A stretch of 64,000 bases of DNA from Talaromyces rugulosus (lineage: Eukaryota; Ascomycota; Eurotiomycetes; Eurotiales; Trichocomaceae): contig NC_049566.1 in assembly GCF_013368755.1 (NCBI RefSeq), forward strand, positions 2,976,001 to 3,040,000. Direction: 5' to 3'. Made by a program: the position numbers and the translations under genes. Numbering within the stretch: the first letter of the stretch is position 1; each line of letters begins with the position of its first letter. This document shows positions 1 to 12,138 of this stretch, piece after piece. Under the pieces are notes generated by a model. The model saw only the letters and a list, made by a program, of their open reading frames with translations, did not search any database and was not told where the DNA came from.

Positions 1-1100
1 GCGAGTCCAATTAATTCCACATAAAAGACTTAACAAACGACCAGCTTGGTTATTGTTCATTGGGGGCGGAGAGGGAGGGGGTTTGAACTTTTGAAATTTC
101 AGAAACAAGGCTCTCAGTAGTTCTTGTAATGGATTGTAAAACTTGCACAGCCCCTCGACACCAAGCAAGGTGCGAGGCTGCGGTGCGTCCGGGGGATGGC
201 CTATCCGCGTACAGGGGGTTGATTATTACATGGTCTTCTCTGATGCTGAGTAACGCCGGTCAAGGATTCCAATTTGGGTTGTAACCACCAACATTTGAAG
301 CCTCTTCCGTGTATATTAATCAATTGAGCTTATTTCAATGCTACAATAGCAGGAATGGGGTTTCTTCGGATATAAAGAGATAGTAAATAGTATTTTTTGA
401 AAAGACCTGACATCTGGAGAAAAAAAGACTAAAACTACATGTTAATTTTAAATGTCAATTGGTATTTTAAAATTCATTTCTTTTTATAAAATGTATTGGG
501 TTTTAAATTAAACAAGGTTTTATCAACTGATATATGAAGTTATAATGTAGCTAGTGTTTCTAACATCCAGTTGACTGGTACATTATGTACTTCCACGCGT
601 TCAAGTGTTTCTTTCTAAACAGGAATATATGTGGTGTAAACTAACATTTATCCACAATTTATGAATATGCGCTAGTTGACTGCTGTCGAGTACATAATAA
701 GATTGAATGTTGGGGGCCTTGACCTGGGGCTTGACCTCAAGTGTTGGTTGACAACCTTCAATGTTCAAGCTATTAACATTTGAATTCAACATTTGAATGA
801 CACTCGTATGAACTTTTAAGAAGTACAGGATGAAATTTCTGCCTATTATTGGTGAAAAATTATAGATTTGATTTCAACGTTCAGCGAACGTATAGGTAAA
901 AGTTTACAAGCAGGATTACCTCCATTTCTTCAATGTTGCTTCTGTCAAGCCATGAGGTAATCAGTCTATACAGCTATAAAAAGAATACTCAGAGAACCTC
1001 CTACGCCGATGCATGCAAGCAAAAACAAAAACAAAACAAAATCGACAGCATAATATACATCCAAATTATGTCCGAGAGGATGATAGAATTACCACGTTTC
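1..1100. other. Intergenic, no supportable gene
   Basis: AT-rich sequence downstream of the reductase gene that ends at 1101. I see only short open frames (under 70 codons) with no recognisable domain or splice pattern. Short direct repeats of the type AACATTTGAATTC lie near 775-798. Confidence 0.6.
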
Positions 1101-3065
1101 CTACATAGCCTAGTTAGCTTCATATTCGTATCATGATAATAACAAAAACAAACTTACTGCAATATACTGCCCAGCATCCTTCTTCCGCTCCCAAAACTCA
1201 GTCGCTTCGGCATAATTCAGATTGCCCTTGGCCATGGCGACATCCACCAGCGCGGCCTCGACGCCCTCGCCCATACCTTTGCTACTACCGCACACAAACA
1301 CGCGGCCGTCGAGGGCATTAATGACAAACCAGACGAGGTCCGCCTGGTGGCGCACTTCCTCCTGCACGTAGCGGCTCTCGCCGCGGCGGGATTGGACTAC
1401 TTTTTTCACTTTTTCTTCGTCCACGCCCCATTCTCCGCTATATAACTCGTCGAGGAGCGAGTCACGGATGCCCTGCAGAACCCAGACCTTGTTCACGCAA
1501 TTGGCCGATTTGAGCCGCCGCTGCACGAAGCCGCGGAAGGGTGCGATGCCTACGCCGGCGCCGATTAGGAGCATGGGTCCGTCTAGCACGAACTCGCGGG
1601 CCAATGGGTTTGCCATTAGGCCGCGGAACATGGGCACGTGCAGGTCGAGGGTCTTGGGATCGATGCCTGCGCGCTCGGCGGCGGTGACTTGGTCGGCGAG
1701 GCGTTGCAGGAAGCCAGACCCGACGCCGCTGCGAGAGCCATGTCGCCAGTCGTCACTTTCGTGCACGCTCACGGCGACTTCGATGATGCGGCGGCAGTCG
1801 CCGGTGCGGGTTGTGCATGAGATGGTTGGGTCTTGGGAGAGCGAGTAGAAGCGCGGCATGAGGGTGTTCAAGACAGACAGCAAATAGTCAAGAGGCGGGT
1901 GTGTAGACGGGAAAGCTTGCAGCAGTTGCTCAAGCGTGACATGAACTCCTGTGCGCAAGTCACAGAAAGCGCCCTGTCCCTGAGCAGAGCATAGATACAT
2001 GAGAATCTGCTTCTCGCTCGGGTCCGAAGCATACTCTGCCAGCACGCGGAAAAGCTGTTTCGTAGGAGGATAAGATTGAATATCCGAGCACCACCGCAGC
2101 AGCTCTCGTCGAGTAGTGGTCAATTCGCGCGCCTGCTCCGCGCCCCAGATCGTCGGCCAGCGTCCGTTGGTGGTGCGAACGGTAACCTTCTTGTCTCTGA
2201 TGGGCTTGGGGATGCCGAGGCAGTTGAAAACGCCGTCGACGGCTTCGTCGCTGTTCATTGGGCACACGCCAATTGCGCCGCCAACAACAAAATCGACGTC
2301 TCCGCTCTCCGCAGGATAGTCTGTCACGTCAATGTCAAAATGATACGTCTTCTTCTCCGCACCGGACTTGGTGAGTTCACGAGCATGATGCAGTGGCGCA
2401 CGAAAAACGTCATATGGCGGGTGAGGCTGCACAAACTGTGGTGGATGGTCCTGGGGTCCCAGTTTGGCATCTACAAACCCAGCCGGGACAGGCGAGAACG
2501 AGACCGTCTTTTCCGGCAGTGGGACGACACTGGTCAATTCACTGTCCAATGCCAGACGCCTAATCTTCAAGTTGAGACTGCGAAAGGCCTGGTTGTCGGG
2601 TGTTGCGATCGGGTTCAAGATCTCGTTTGTGGTGGCACCAGGCAAAGGCTGCGCCAAGCAACAACCTCCACCACAGCACACTTTCTCAACCAACTGTGTT
2701 GTACCGCCAGCACCAATATTTCCCAGGATGCGCTGCACATCCTCTGAACTCTCTGCAATCAGCGCGGTTGAGGCACGCCGTCTCCGCGCGGGTTCCGACT
2801 TTAGACGGTCAAGCTGGTTGTCGGCGGTGTCGTCGTCGGAGTGCTCCGTGACGGGAGTTTCCGCCGAGTCTGAATCGCTCTCGGACAAGCCAGCGACGGA
2901 GTGCGACGAGTGGGACAAGTTGGACACCTGGTTTATATCTAGAGCCTTGACGGCGTCGGCCACGCTGCGGGGCTCTTCTGGGATCGGGTTATCTGGGTGT
3001 GACGTAGCCGAGACGGGGATACGGCCTCGCCCAGCGTGGGCCGAGTGCATTGCGGTGGTGGACAT
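1101..3065 (-). CDS. Stand-alone FAD/NADPH-binding reductase (sulfite/P450 reductase-like C-terminal module)
   Basis: Exons 1158-3065 and 1101-1109, with a 48-base intron at 1110-1157 (GTAAGT donor, GCTAACTAG acceptor). The last exon adds only Ala-Met-stop, giving 638 residues. The N-terminal 120 residues are Ser/Asp-rich and look disordered. A striking Cys cluster CCGGGCC sits at residues 130-136. Residues about 240-400 read as the FAD-binding connecting domain, RFYSLS at 405-410 is the flavin-binding motif, and GAGVGIAPFRGF at 502-513 plus CGSSKGMG near the end form the NADPH-binding lobe. There is no N-terminal flavodoxin (FMN) domain, so an FMN partner would have to be supplied in trans, or it accepts electrons from NADPH directly. 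The family resemblance is to cytochrome P450 reductase, sulfite reductase flavoprotein and methionine synthase reductase; the physiological acceptor is unknown. Confidence 0.8.
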
Positions 3066-4793
3066 TTTTGAAACGTCTGCGACGGCGTGAACTGAGGACT
3101 CAAATCAGTAGTGTTCAGAAATACATTTGTTGTGTGAAGCGGAAACCAGTCCGGCCTGGTGGCGATGTCGGGATGGGTCGGGACCAGGTAAGTCTCTATA
3201 ACATGACGGTGGACGTACCCATTGAAGCCGAGGAAGTGCCTATTCTAGTACCAATTGCAAAAAGACGATCGCTGGCAGTAGAAATGTGCGTAGGAATCGG
3301 ACGGACGAGGATTGTTCTTACCGAGGCGCACACGGTGGCGGTATTAGTAGGTCAGGTCAGTCCAGAGGACGAGTATTTAAATTGACCAGCATGGGAAGAT
3401 AGGGACAGAAGAGAAACAGAAACAAAAAACAAATATCAGAGAACGGCCGACCGCATGGGGAAGAAGGAATGCAGCAGCAGAAAGAGAAGAAGGAACGTGG
3501 TGGCAACAATAATGTTAAATGATGGGGGGGAAAAAGTGGATGTGCCGTGGCGGTTGGGTCCGAATCTGATAAAAAAAACATTCCGCGGGGGGGCTGACTG
3601 TATTGTGACGCCGAAAACGACCCGGTATTTAATGTTTCTGTCGGCTATTCCATCGGTTGCAGGTAACAGGGATGGAAATATTAATAGATTGAAGATTATA
3701 TCATTATCACTACTGCATTGTATTTGACAATATTGTGTATGACTATGTACAACAACTCAGTCAGGTGCGCATGTTGGACAGATTGCCTGGAAACAGAAAA
3801 GCAGTCCTGATATTACACGCAGCCCCCGTGCGTAATCTTAGTCAGACACTTTTAAAGATTGTATCAATTGATGCTGACTGTGAATATAGACCCCAGAATT
3901 GCATCCCTAATAATAGAATAATCTGATATATAAAAAAAAATATTCAGTGCCATATTTAATAGTAAAAATAGAATACACGAAATGCAGTCCCAATAATACG
4001 GATAATACGATAACGTTTGCTTGGCTGGCCCGAAATCGGCCGCATACTTAATATGTAGTACAGGCACTAGCAGCTGATGCAATCTAATCTGATCCATCTG
4101 ATAACGTGTATTACCACTCCTTTTCATTATTTGTAATTATTGTGAGCATTGTTTTGTGTATCTTTGTTTTTTTTGGGCGGAATAATTTTCCTATTATCTA
4201 TACGAGTTATAAATGAACTACCAGCAAATTGTCATCTCTATTATTCTGGCACAATGCCTACATGTATCTATCAGCGTATACAGTGCATACCGACTGGCTG
4301 GCACCACCCACACACCCCCTTTCTCTAGAGCCCGAAGATGCGGTCAGTGGTACAGGCTAGTTTAGTACGTAGTGTAGTACATAGTAGCAGTGCAGACCGT
4401 CTCCACCGCAACGTCTGGCCAGAACGTTGATCAGATAACTTTTTTGTTGGTTACACAAGAGAAACATAATTGCCAAGAATGGGCCAAGGATCATCACCTG
4501 ATTTTGTCCCTTTACACACATGACTTACTCCGTACACACATGACTTTACGCCGTAAGTAATTCTAGTGAAGGATCGAAACTTGAAGGGACGTACGACTTC
4601 GGAATATGTGCTTCCGCTATACACTAACAGTACACTCACTGTCTTGGCAGGGGCTGCTCCTATTGCCCACATTGAAACTCATATACACACTCTCTATACA
4701 TTGCAAAAACAATAACAACTGAAATCTACATAACAACTGAAATAGCTGGATCAGGATGTCTTCCAGAGCGCATCCAGCCAGCTAATCTCTCAC
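3066..4793. other. Long intergenic region
   Basis: About 1.7 kb between two minus-strand genes, holding the reductase promoter at its left and the 3' side of the mannosidase at its right. No convincing coding sequence is present. A 20-base imperfect tandem repeat (ACACACATGACTT...) lies at 4514-4555 and carries TACTCCGTA, the complement of a short motif that recurs in other intergenic gaps of the window. Confidence 0.6.
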
Positions 4794-6731
4794 TCACGCC
4801 TTGGGGCGTCTAAAAGGGTGTGCTTCGGTATTTCTACATTTATCAAGCGTTAGAATATTCATTCCCCTGCTCAAAAGAGAAAAGGCAAAAACTTACAGCA
4901 CGTAATCATCCAAGCTAACCAGATCCGGCTCGGAAAAGATCAGATAGAAATACTTGAGCGTCTCGGCGAGCCAGAAGCTCTCCATCTTGTCCGACTTGCG
5001 CGTGTCAATGTAGCGCACGTCGTCGATGCCCGCGTGTGCGATTTCGGTGCGTGTCATCTTTTCGATGCTGGTGAACATGCGCCATGCCGCGTCTTGCAGT
5101 TCCTTGTCGCCGGTGATGCGGTACATGATGAATACAGACTCGATAGCTTCGGGGCTGCAGGAGAGGAAATTAGCAGAAGAATTAGTAAACTAAAAAGACA
5201 AGACTCACCGCAAGATGTATTTTGCATCCGTCACGCGAGTTATCCCCGGCGCAAGACCCAGCTTCTTAGCCATGTCGCGCGTCGCCTCGTCGTCGTCCGC
5301 GTTGCCGCGGTTGTTTTTGCGCACATCCGCCAGCCACTTCTTCTCGTCCCACGAACAATACTCGACATCATCGCACACACTGGTGTGGAATATCTCTGGC
5401 ATCAGTCCAGTTGCCATCGAGTCGTATGCCCAGATACAGCCATCCACGAGTTTGCGCGCAGTCTTCACGTCTTCCCGACGATCAAAGATCTTCCCACCAA
5501 TGCCAAACATGCCGCCCACGAAGCAAGTAAGATGCTGTGCTTCGGCATCCAGGTTAGCTCCGCTTTTGGTGCCGCTAAAGAGAATGTCTTCTCCATCTTT
5601 GGTCATTGGACGGAACAGGAGATGCTTTTTGATAGGAGCGATGATCGCTTCGTACATCTTCTGGTACTGCTTGGTATGGTCTCCGAGGAGAAGATGCTGT
5701 TTCGGAAGATACTCGTACGTCGAATCGGCCATGCCGCCCAAGGTGAACTGTCGGTTATTGAAGGCAAGATTGTCAAGGTCGACAATCATTGGCCACAGGC
5801 CCGGAATAGCGGTGCTCATTTGGGCCTTTTCCAGCTCGTTCGAGACCCGCTGGATGGCGTCAAAGTATTTGGGATCTCCAGTTAGTTGAGTCAGTCGCGT
5901 GAACTCTAGACACAGAGATCCAACTTCGGCAAGCAGTGTGTTTTTCGCGGGCGCCATGGTCTCCCCTCGCAGAGATCTATTCATGTCAATTTCATGTCAG
6001 GGGGACCGAGTCAGAAACAAAACGTACTTCTTCCAGTCCCAGCGGGCCATTTGCATTCTGTTCGGAGTGTCAAACGCCCCGTAAACCAAGTCCCCCACCT
6101 CTTGCGCCTTCTTCAACAGAACCGGATATTTACCCCCGGACAAATCGTAGGCGGCCATAAACCCACCCATGTAGCGAATCGTCGTCTCAAACACGTTGAT
6201 ATACTGGTCACTCGTAGTGCTAAAGTCGATCTGATCAAGAGCGTCGAGTGCCTCCTCAAACTCATCTGTCATCCCCATGATCAACAACGTATCCAGCGTA
6301 TCCACAAGTGTCGCCGCCCAGCCGGCAAAGCTGTTGGTAAAGCCACCGGAGATGGGCGAGACCTCGTCCTTTAGCCACGCATATTTTTTGTAGCCGGCCC
6401 AGGCGTGGTCAAAGGCTTCCTTTACGGCCGCCTGTCTTTCTAGTCGTCGTTTGCGATCTAGTGACTTTTCCTTGGGGAAATCATACTGGATCTTGGGGAT
6501 TTTGCCTGCCTTCCCGCTCGGCAATTCAATATAAGACTCTACCGGGTATTTCTCAGGGCGATTCTGCCAGCGCGGGGCGGACGTGGTGGTGTCGGACGAT
6601 GACGAAGAGCCAAAGCTGGTATCTGAGATATCCACAGGGCGTTCGGGGGCGTCGCTGCCTTCGAATGTAAGGTATATAATGATGGTCAGAATAAAGGCCG
6701 GCACGACCAGGCTCTTGCGGATGAGGGGCAT
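4794..6731 (-). CDS. Class I alpha-1,2-mannosidase (GH47), type II membrane protein
   Basis: Four exons: 6028-6731, 5209-5976, 4897-5154 and 4794-4833 (introns of 51, 54 and 63 bases), giving 589 residues. It trims alpha-1,2-linked mannose from N-glycans in the ER/Golgi. A short cytoplasmic N-terminus is followed by a single hydrophobic anchor at residues about 7-24 and then a Ser/Thr-rich stem. GH47 landmarks are present: [19 protein letters not shown], the [11 protein letters not shown] segment containing a conserved acidic residue, and the LRPEAIES block spanning the second intron. The last small exon supplies the TEAHPF calcium-binding/C-terminal motif followed by RRPKA. Both ends therefore look intact. 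Length and architecture fit the Golgi/secretory fungal enzymes; ER versus Golgi assignment cannot be made from sequence alone. Confidence 0.95.
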
Positions 6732-7590
6732 GGTTTAGCAGCCTCTATCGACAGCGTGCGATAGTACTAAGTGGTGGGCATTGGATTGCTATGTAAGATG
6801 TGTTGAAGAATCGAGATCGGGTGGCGATCCGGCGCAATCAAACAGAAATGGGGTATCACAAGTTTTGAAGCAATGAATAGATAGCCAACTCAGGGCGACA
6901 GTATCATTTCAATGTTCTCTCGCGCAGGCCGTAAGGGAGTGATGGCCCAGTAGTAGACACGGAGAGAGTTGCAACTTGGAGGTGACTAGGAAACCGCCGA
7001 GGTGTTCATAAGGGCTCAACTGGGGCCGGTGGACACGCGACCGCCTATCGCAAGCCTGCGCTGGCCCAGGCTCACTGGGGCTCTTCAAATGCTGTCTGGG
7101 GTAGATGAACTCGCCAGAACATGGTTTTTATTCATTTATTCTATTTTATTTTTAGTTTCACTTTTACTTTTTTTTTTTTAAAGTAACCAATCGTGGTGAA
7201 TTTCTTTTTTAGTAGCTCATTCGACAGAGCTTTCTTTGCGCCCGGAGATCCCCAAATATAGCACCACATAAGACAAAGACATACCAGGCGAAATGCATAG
7301 ACTCGAGAAAATAATTAGATAGAAGCGCCATCAATTGATCTCTTAATTTTTTTTGTCCGTATTCTTGTATAAAGCAGCGCAGCCAATCGGCCGTCTGCCG
7401 GCTCGCCCCACTAGCGGTCACTGAAGCTGTTGTCAAGCTCGTTCTATATCCATAATCCATCACTTTCAAATATTGAAAGCTTGACAGCTTGACGCTCCAA
7501 TCCCTGGAGAACCTCGCGACAAGGGACTATTCCATCTTTGCACACATAATTGATTGACCATCACTGAATCCAACTACGTATACAGGCATC
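6732..7590. other. Divergent intergenic region, mannosidase/MED20
   Basis: Shared upstream region of the minus-strand mannosidase and the plus-strand MED20 gene. No convincing coding sequence; only short low-support open frames. Confidence 0.55.
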
Positions 7591-8231
7591 ATGCCGCACA
7601 CAGGGTACCGACATCCACCCTCCAACTTGCTCAGACTCCATCCATATCTAACTCTCTCCACAGCGTCCTCTTCATCCCATCCAGCCCCAGCGCCCCCAAC
7701 ATCGTAGCACCGCTCACTGAGCGCCTGCGCGCCGTCTACGGCGACGAGGTCGTGCCCATTGGCCGCTGGGGCGTCGAGCACAAACTGCTAAAAGACACGC
7801 CCTCATGCCTACCAGCATCAGCACACGCGCCCAACAATCCGCCACCAAGGGCGCGCCACATGCAGTTTCTGTCAACAACAACTTATCCCAAGGTTGGGTT
7901 TATTTATGCTTCACATGGTGGTGGTGATGATGCCACCACCACCACCCAACCTGAGGGTCAGACTTCGTCGCCGGGAATGCTCATGTCGGCCGTCCCCATC
8001 GCTTCCTCGGCTGAGCTGTTTCGCCATTTTGTGCGTTCGTGCGAGCCCATCTGGTGTCATCGGCATACGGTCACGGTGACAGGCAACATGTACGATGTGG
8101 GCGACTTTCGTGTGCGTGTGGGCGAAGTGCGCCAGACGCAGCCGCAGGTGCGCGCGAGGGGGACGATTATGGAGGTTGAATGGAAAGGCGTGTCGCTTAT
8201 TACCACTACGACTACTACAACAACAACAACA

Positions 8232-8263
<32 letters not shown>

Positions 8264-8645
8264 AAACAATCTCGAAGGGCAGGAAGAACCTAGTGTGGAC
8301 ATCGACTACGTGCCCACAGAGGAAGAAATCGACACAGAGTATACCCAAATCGCTCAAGTGATTCGCGAATTCTGGGGCAGATTGGAAATCGCCGACAAAA
8401 CAGCTCGGGAATCCATCCTGGTTCCGGACGTTGGCCGAGAAGTGCGCCAAAAGCTACACCAACGACGACAACAACCAGCAGGCTGGGCCGAGAGGGAAAA
8501 CATACGGCGACGGAAAAGATTAGAGGCTATAGCACTGGACCGCAGCTGGGGAGGCACCACGGCGCCGCTGGAGAAGGAGGACGATGTGGATGCGGGCGTC
8601 GACCTGGCCAGGCAGTACATGGAGCTTTTCCGCTTCAACCGATGA
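7591..8645 (+). CDS. MED20: Mediator complex subunit 20
   Basis: Two exons, 7591-7604 and 7664-8645; the 59-base intron (GTACCG...CTAACTCTCTCCACAG) falls in the fifth codon. The spliced N-terminus reads MPHTGVLFIPSSP, which matches the fungal Srb2/Med20 start, whereas the unspliced frame would miss it. Product 331 residues. It is a head-module subunit of RNA polymerase II Mediator. The ERLRAVYGDEVVPIGRWGVEHKL region and the following beta-rich half fit the TRF-like fold of the family. A run of 21 consecutive threonines (codons at 8202-8264, ACT/ACA repeat) interrupts the middle and is probably a lineage-specific loop expansion. The C-terminus ends in a predicted helix rich in Arg and Glu. Confidence 0.88.
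8202..8264 (+). repeat. Coding trinucleotide microsatellite (ACT/ACA)n
   Basis: Twenty-one in-frame threonine codons, mostly ACT and ACA in blocks, inside MED20. The mix of pure ACT and ACA blocks suggests slippage expansion. Confidence 0.95.
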
Positions 8646-9010
8646 TAATTTAACCCCAATCTCTCAGATTCTCTCTGCAGGGAGATATATCATTTGCTTT
8701 TGGCAACTGTAATACAGGGAAATGAACTGTACGAAAAGAAAACAAATCAAGCCGAGGGCATATTCCATCAAAACGAGAATTGAAAAGGTCCTCTTGGGAA
8801 GAAATGGAATTAAAGTCCACCGTTTAAAACCGCACATCTGACTTGGCTTGAACGCTCAAGAAGTAAATGGACGAATCCAGCCTCAACGGCAACGGCCTAA
8901 ATTAAAAAACACCTGCCTAGTAGTAGATCATGGCGCGCAACAAAATCACAGCCCGTTATATACCTCCAGCACAACGAAAAACAAACAACAGAGTCCTGAC
9001 GGGAAAACGA
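8646..9010. other. Convergent 3' intergenic region, MED20/calmodulin
   Basis: Holds the 3' ends of MED20 (plus) and calmodulin (minus). No gene seen. Confidence 0.6.
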
Positions 9011-9900
9011 CTATTTCTGCATCATGAGCTGGACGAATTCGTTGTCTACATGATCAAAATTAGTATGCTGCCGTGAAATTGATTGAAAAAAAAAAATAAA
9101 AAAAATAGAGGTCCTACAGTCGATTCTTCCATCGCCATCCTGGTCGGCCTCGCGGATCATCTCGTCGACTTCGTCGTCGGTCAGCTTCTCGCCGATCGAG
9201 GTCATGACATGGCGGAGTTCTGCGGCGGAGATGAATCCGTTGTTGTCGCGGTCAAAGACCTTGAAGGCCTCCCGGATCTCCTCCTCGGAGTCGGTGTCCT
9301 TCATCTTGCGGGCCATCATGGTCAAGAATTCTGCGGCGATCAGCTTGGGGAATATGGTATACACGAGAGCTTCATAGTCATACCGGGGAAATCGATTGTG
9401 CCGTTGTTGTCGGCGTCGACCTCGTTGATCATGTCCTGGAGTTCGGATTCGGAGGGGTTCTGGCCGAGGGAACGCATGACGGTGCCCAGTTCTTTGGTTG
9501 TGATTTGGCCTGCGTCGAAAAGAAGCAACTGTCAGAAACGCACTCCCACGGCATATTGAATACGCAAGAACGCGGATCGATCGATCGTTGTTGTTATTGT
9601 TGATGTCGGGTCACTCACCATCACCATCCTTGTCCTGTACCACAATCAGTCAGCGGTTTATCAGACAGCGCGGGGCTCTGGGGTAAGGGAGAGACATACA
9701 AAAAGAGAAAAGGCCTCCTTGTACTCGGAGACCTGTTCTTCGGTAAGAGAATCGGCCTACAAAAAGTGTCGACAAAGCGTCAGTAAGCGTTTTTGTCGTT
9801 GCTTGGCTGCCCCGCACAGTGGGGGAATGCACCACGCGGCAGTAACAACAGTAGCAAGCAGTAGCAAGCAGCAAGAGAAGGCCGGGAGATTCCGTACCAT
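9011..9900 (-). CDS. CMD1: Calmodulin
   Basis: Six exons: 9898-9900, 9700-9756, 9619-9634, 9384-9509, 9118-9330 and 9011-9045. They sum exactly to 149 residues, the usual fungal calmodulin length. The first intron (141 bases) falls directly after the ATG, and the third exon is only 16 bases. The four EF-hand loops are visible: DKDGDG, DADNNG, DRDNNG and DQDGDG. The C-terminus is [10 protein letters not shown]. It is the ubiquitous calcium sensor activating calcineurin and CaM kinases. No loop residue needed for calcium binding looks changed. The split ATG/exon 2 layout means that splicing is essential for any product. Confidence 0.98.
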
Positions 9901-10715
9901 GGTGAGAGAATAAGAGGATATGGGAGCAATTCGAGTATTCTTCGGGAGTGATTTCTTCAGATCGGGGGTGCAGTAGAGTTGCGTGGTGGCCGAGCTGGAG
10001 AAGGAGGAGAAAATGGGGCTTGAGCCTTAGGGGGGAAAGACGGGCTATTGTATTAGCTTTTCAGCTCGTTGCTAGTGTGGCGGTCCTGTGGCGCAGGCAC
10101 AACAAAACGTGACCTAGAGTGGCTAAGCTGCAGATCTGTTATTGCTATTATTATCATGCCTGTCTAGTCAGGGCAATCGACGATCGTTCTGGCATACTCC
10201 CATGTTTTATGAGATTATGTATCAATTGATATAGTAATTTGTGTTTGTCAAATGTTTTAGTTTGCGTGTAAATAGTGTACATAAACACTGCCTAGTTAGT
10301 TCATACCACCTGGTGTCACATGAACACGAATGCAGTTGTATCCAAACACACCCCAATTCATTTATTCTTAATTTCAATCTCAGTTACTCACGAATAATGT
10401 TAAGTTGACCTTTTCTCATCTGTTGTTGTTTCGTTTACTCGACCGTCGCGCTAAACCCCATACGGAAAAGACAGCTCCGCGGCGAGGCCCGCAGACCTTG
10501 GCCAGCATAACGTTAGTAGTAGTTACGAAGACATGTGAGCAACATCCTGCAGTCACTGTCGTCAAGAACCAGTCGGCTTGCACTCATCGACTGCCAATTC
10601 CATCTGCGAGCCTGCAGCGATCCCATACCGCCCTGTGCGCTCCTGCGTTTTCCCCGGAGAATGATACACACACGAAGCAACCGGAGATAGTTCAAGTCGA
10701 GAAGACGTTTGCACA
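9901..10715. promoter_or_regulatory. Divergent promoter region, calmodulin/TLG2
   Basis: About 815 bases between two divergent start codons, holding both 5' untranslated regions and promoters. No supported coding sequence; no individual site assigned. Confidence 0.5.
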
Positions 10716-11771
10716 ATGTGGCGTGACCGGACCAACCTGTATGCTATTGATCTTGACTCTAACCTAGAATATCTTGTGAAACCAACCTCTTCGTATAGCT
10801 ACATCTCATACCGCCAGTCCTTTGCCCACCATCCGACCAAGAAGCCACGTTACTTTGGACCATCCTCGGGCTTCACCGACAGCAGCAACAACACACCGTC
10901 CTCGATCTCAGAAGAACGACGCGGCCTAATCGCCGGCGCCGATTCGTTTGAGGATGACGGCGATGCAGTGATTGAGATGGACCTGCTTCCTCCGCGATGG
11001 ATGGATGTACAGGACGAAGTCAACGAGTACCTCGCCGACATTGCGCTGAAAGCCGCCCGCCTCGACCAGCTACATCAGAAGCACATCTTGCCGGGCTTTG
11101 GCGATGATGCGGTGCGGAGAAGAGATGAGGATTTGATTGAGCAGCTGACACAGGAAATCACACGGGGGTTTCACAGCTGCCAAAGGGCTATTCAGCGTAT
11201 TGATGGCATGGTCAAGGAGCAGCAGCAGCTCGGGGGTGTGACGCAGGGAGACGAGACGTTGGCGAAAAACCTACAAATCTCGCTTGCATCAAGGGTCCAA
11301 GAATCGAGCGCTCGTTTTAGAAAGAAGCAAAGCACATACCTGAAGAGTAAGGCTTTTCTTTTTCGGCATGTTCACTGTACTTGTCTTTTGCTAACATTGG
11401 ATTAGAACTCCGAGAACTCGAAGGCATGGCCCTGCCATTCGAACGAACCGCAACACCCGTCCAAAACCCCTATGCAGACCCTTCTCTCATGGAGTCTGAC
11501 GCAGACAAGTCATTCTCGCAAACCACTCTACAACAAACCTCACAGAAACTCATCGGCACAAACGACGAAGCCATCGCCCAGCGTGAGCGGGAAATCAACG
11601 ATATCGCCAAGGGAATCATCGAGCTATCGGATATTTTCCGTGAGCTGCAGTCTATGATTATCGATCAGGGGACAATGCTGGACCGGATAGACTACAACGT
11701 GGAGCGAATGGTGACGGATGTCAAGCAAGCAGACACGGAACTCAAAGTGGTATGTTCTTCCCCCTATCAGA

Positions 11772-11802
<31 letters not shown>

Positions 11803-12138
11803 GCATGCAAGAAACTAATTTGCTCTATTGAAAAGGCCACAAATTACCAACGAAGATCCACAAAACGCAAAATCATCCTCCTCCTCTTCCTGATCATCGT
11901 CGGCATGGTCATTCTCCTCATATTCAAACCAAAACATAACGACTCCTCCCCGCCACCACCACCTGCTTCCCCTCCACAAGAAGATCAACAACCGCCGCCT
12001 CAACTCACGCGAAGAGCTATATTAGATATAGACTCCTTGTCAGACAACCCTATTCGATACCGTCATCATCATCGCTGGCGTCAATATGATCCACCATCGT
12101 ATTCATCGACATGGTCGGATTTGTTATCGGCTGGTTAA
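10716..12138 (+). CDS. TLG2: Endosomal/TGN t-SNARE, syntaxin 16-like Tlg2
   Basis: Exons 10716-10738, 10799-11346, 11406-11749 and 11836-12138; product 405 residues. Splicing out the first 60-base intron gives an N-terminus MWRDRTNLYISYRQSFAHHP, matching fungal Tlg2, while the intron itself is stopless and a multiple of three. The N-terminal helical domain is followed by a Qa-SNARE motif (NDEAIAQREREINDIAKGI... FRELQSMIIDQG, with the central glutamine in FRELQ), a basic linker RRSTKRK and one membrane anchor IILLLFLIIVGMVILLIF. A proline-rich luminal tail of about 70 residues follows the anchor; yeast Tlg2 also has a luminal extension. It acts in endosome-to-Golgi membrane fusion. The third intron holds a TA microsatellite. 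Confidence 0.93.
11772..11798. repeat. (TA)n microsatellite in TLG2 intron 3
   Basis: About 13 TA units within the intron at 11750-11835. Confidence 0.95.

Noticed and set aside
2076..2747. 223-codon plus-strand open frame
   Set aside because: Antisense shadow of the FAD/NADPH reductase; composition is typical of reverse-strand translation.
5034..5885. 283-codon open frame on the plus strand
   Set aside because: It lies antisense to the well-supported GH47 exon 5209-5976, has no domain and is explained by codon bias of the real gene.
7911..8450. Poly-Ser, poly-Val and poly-Leu open frames over the ACT repeat
   Set aside because: They are the other frames of the MED20 threonine microsatellite.
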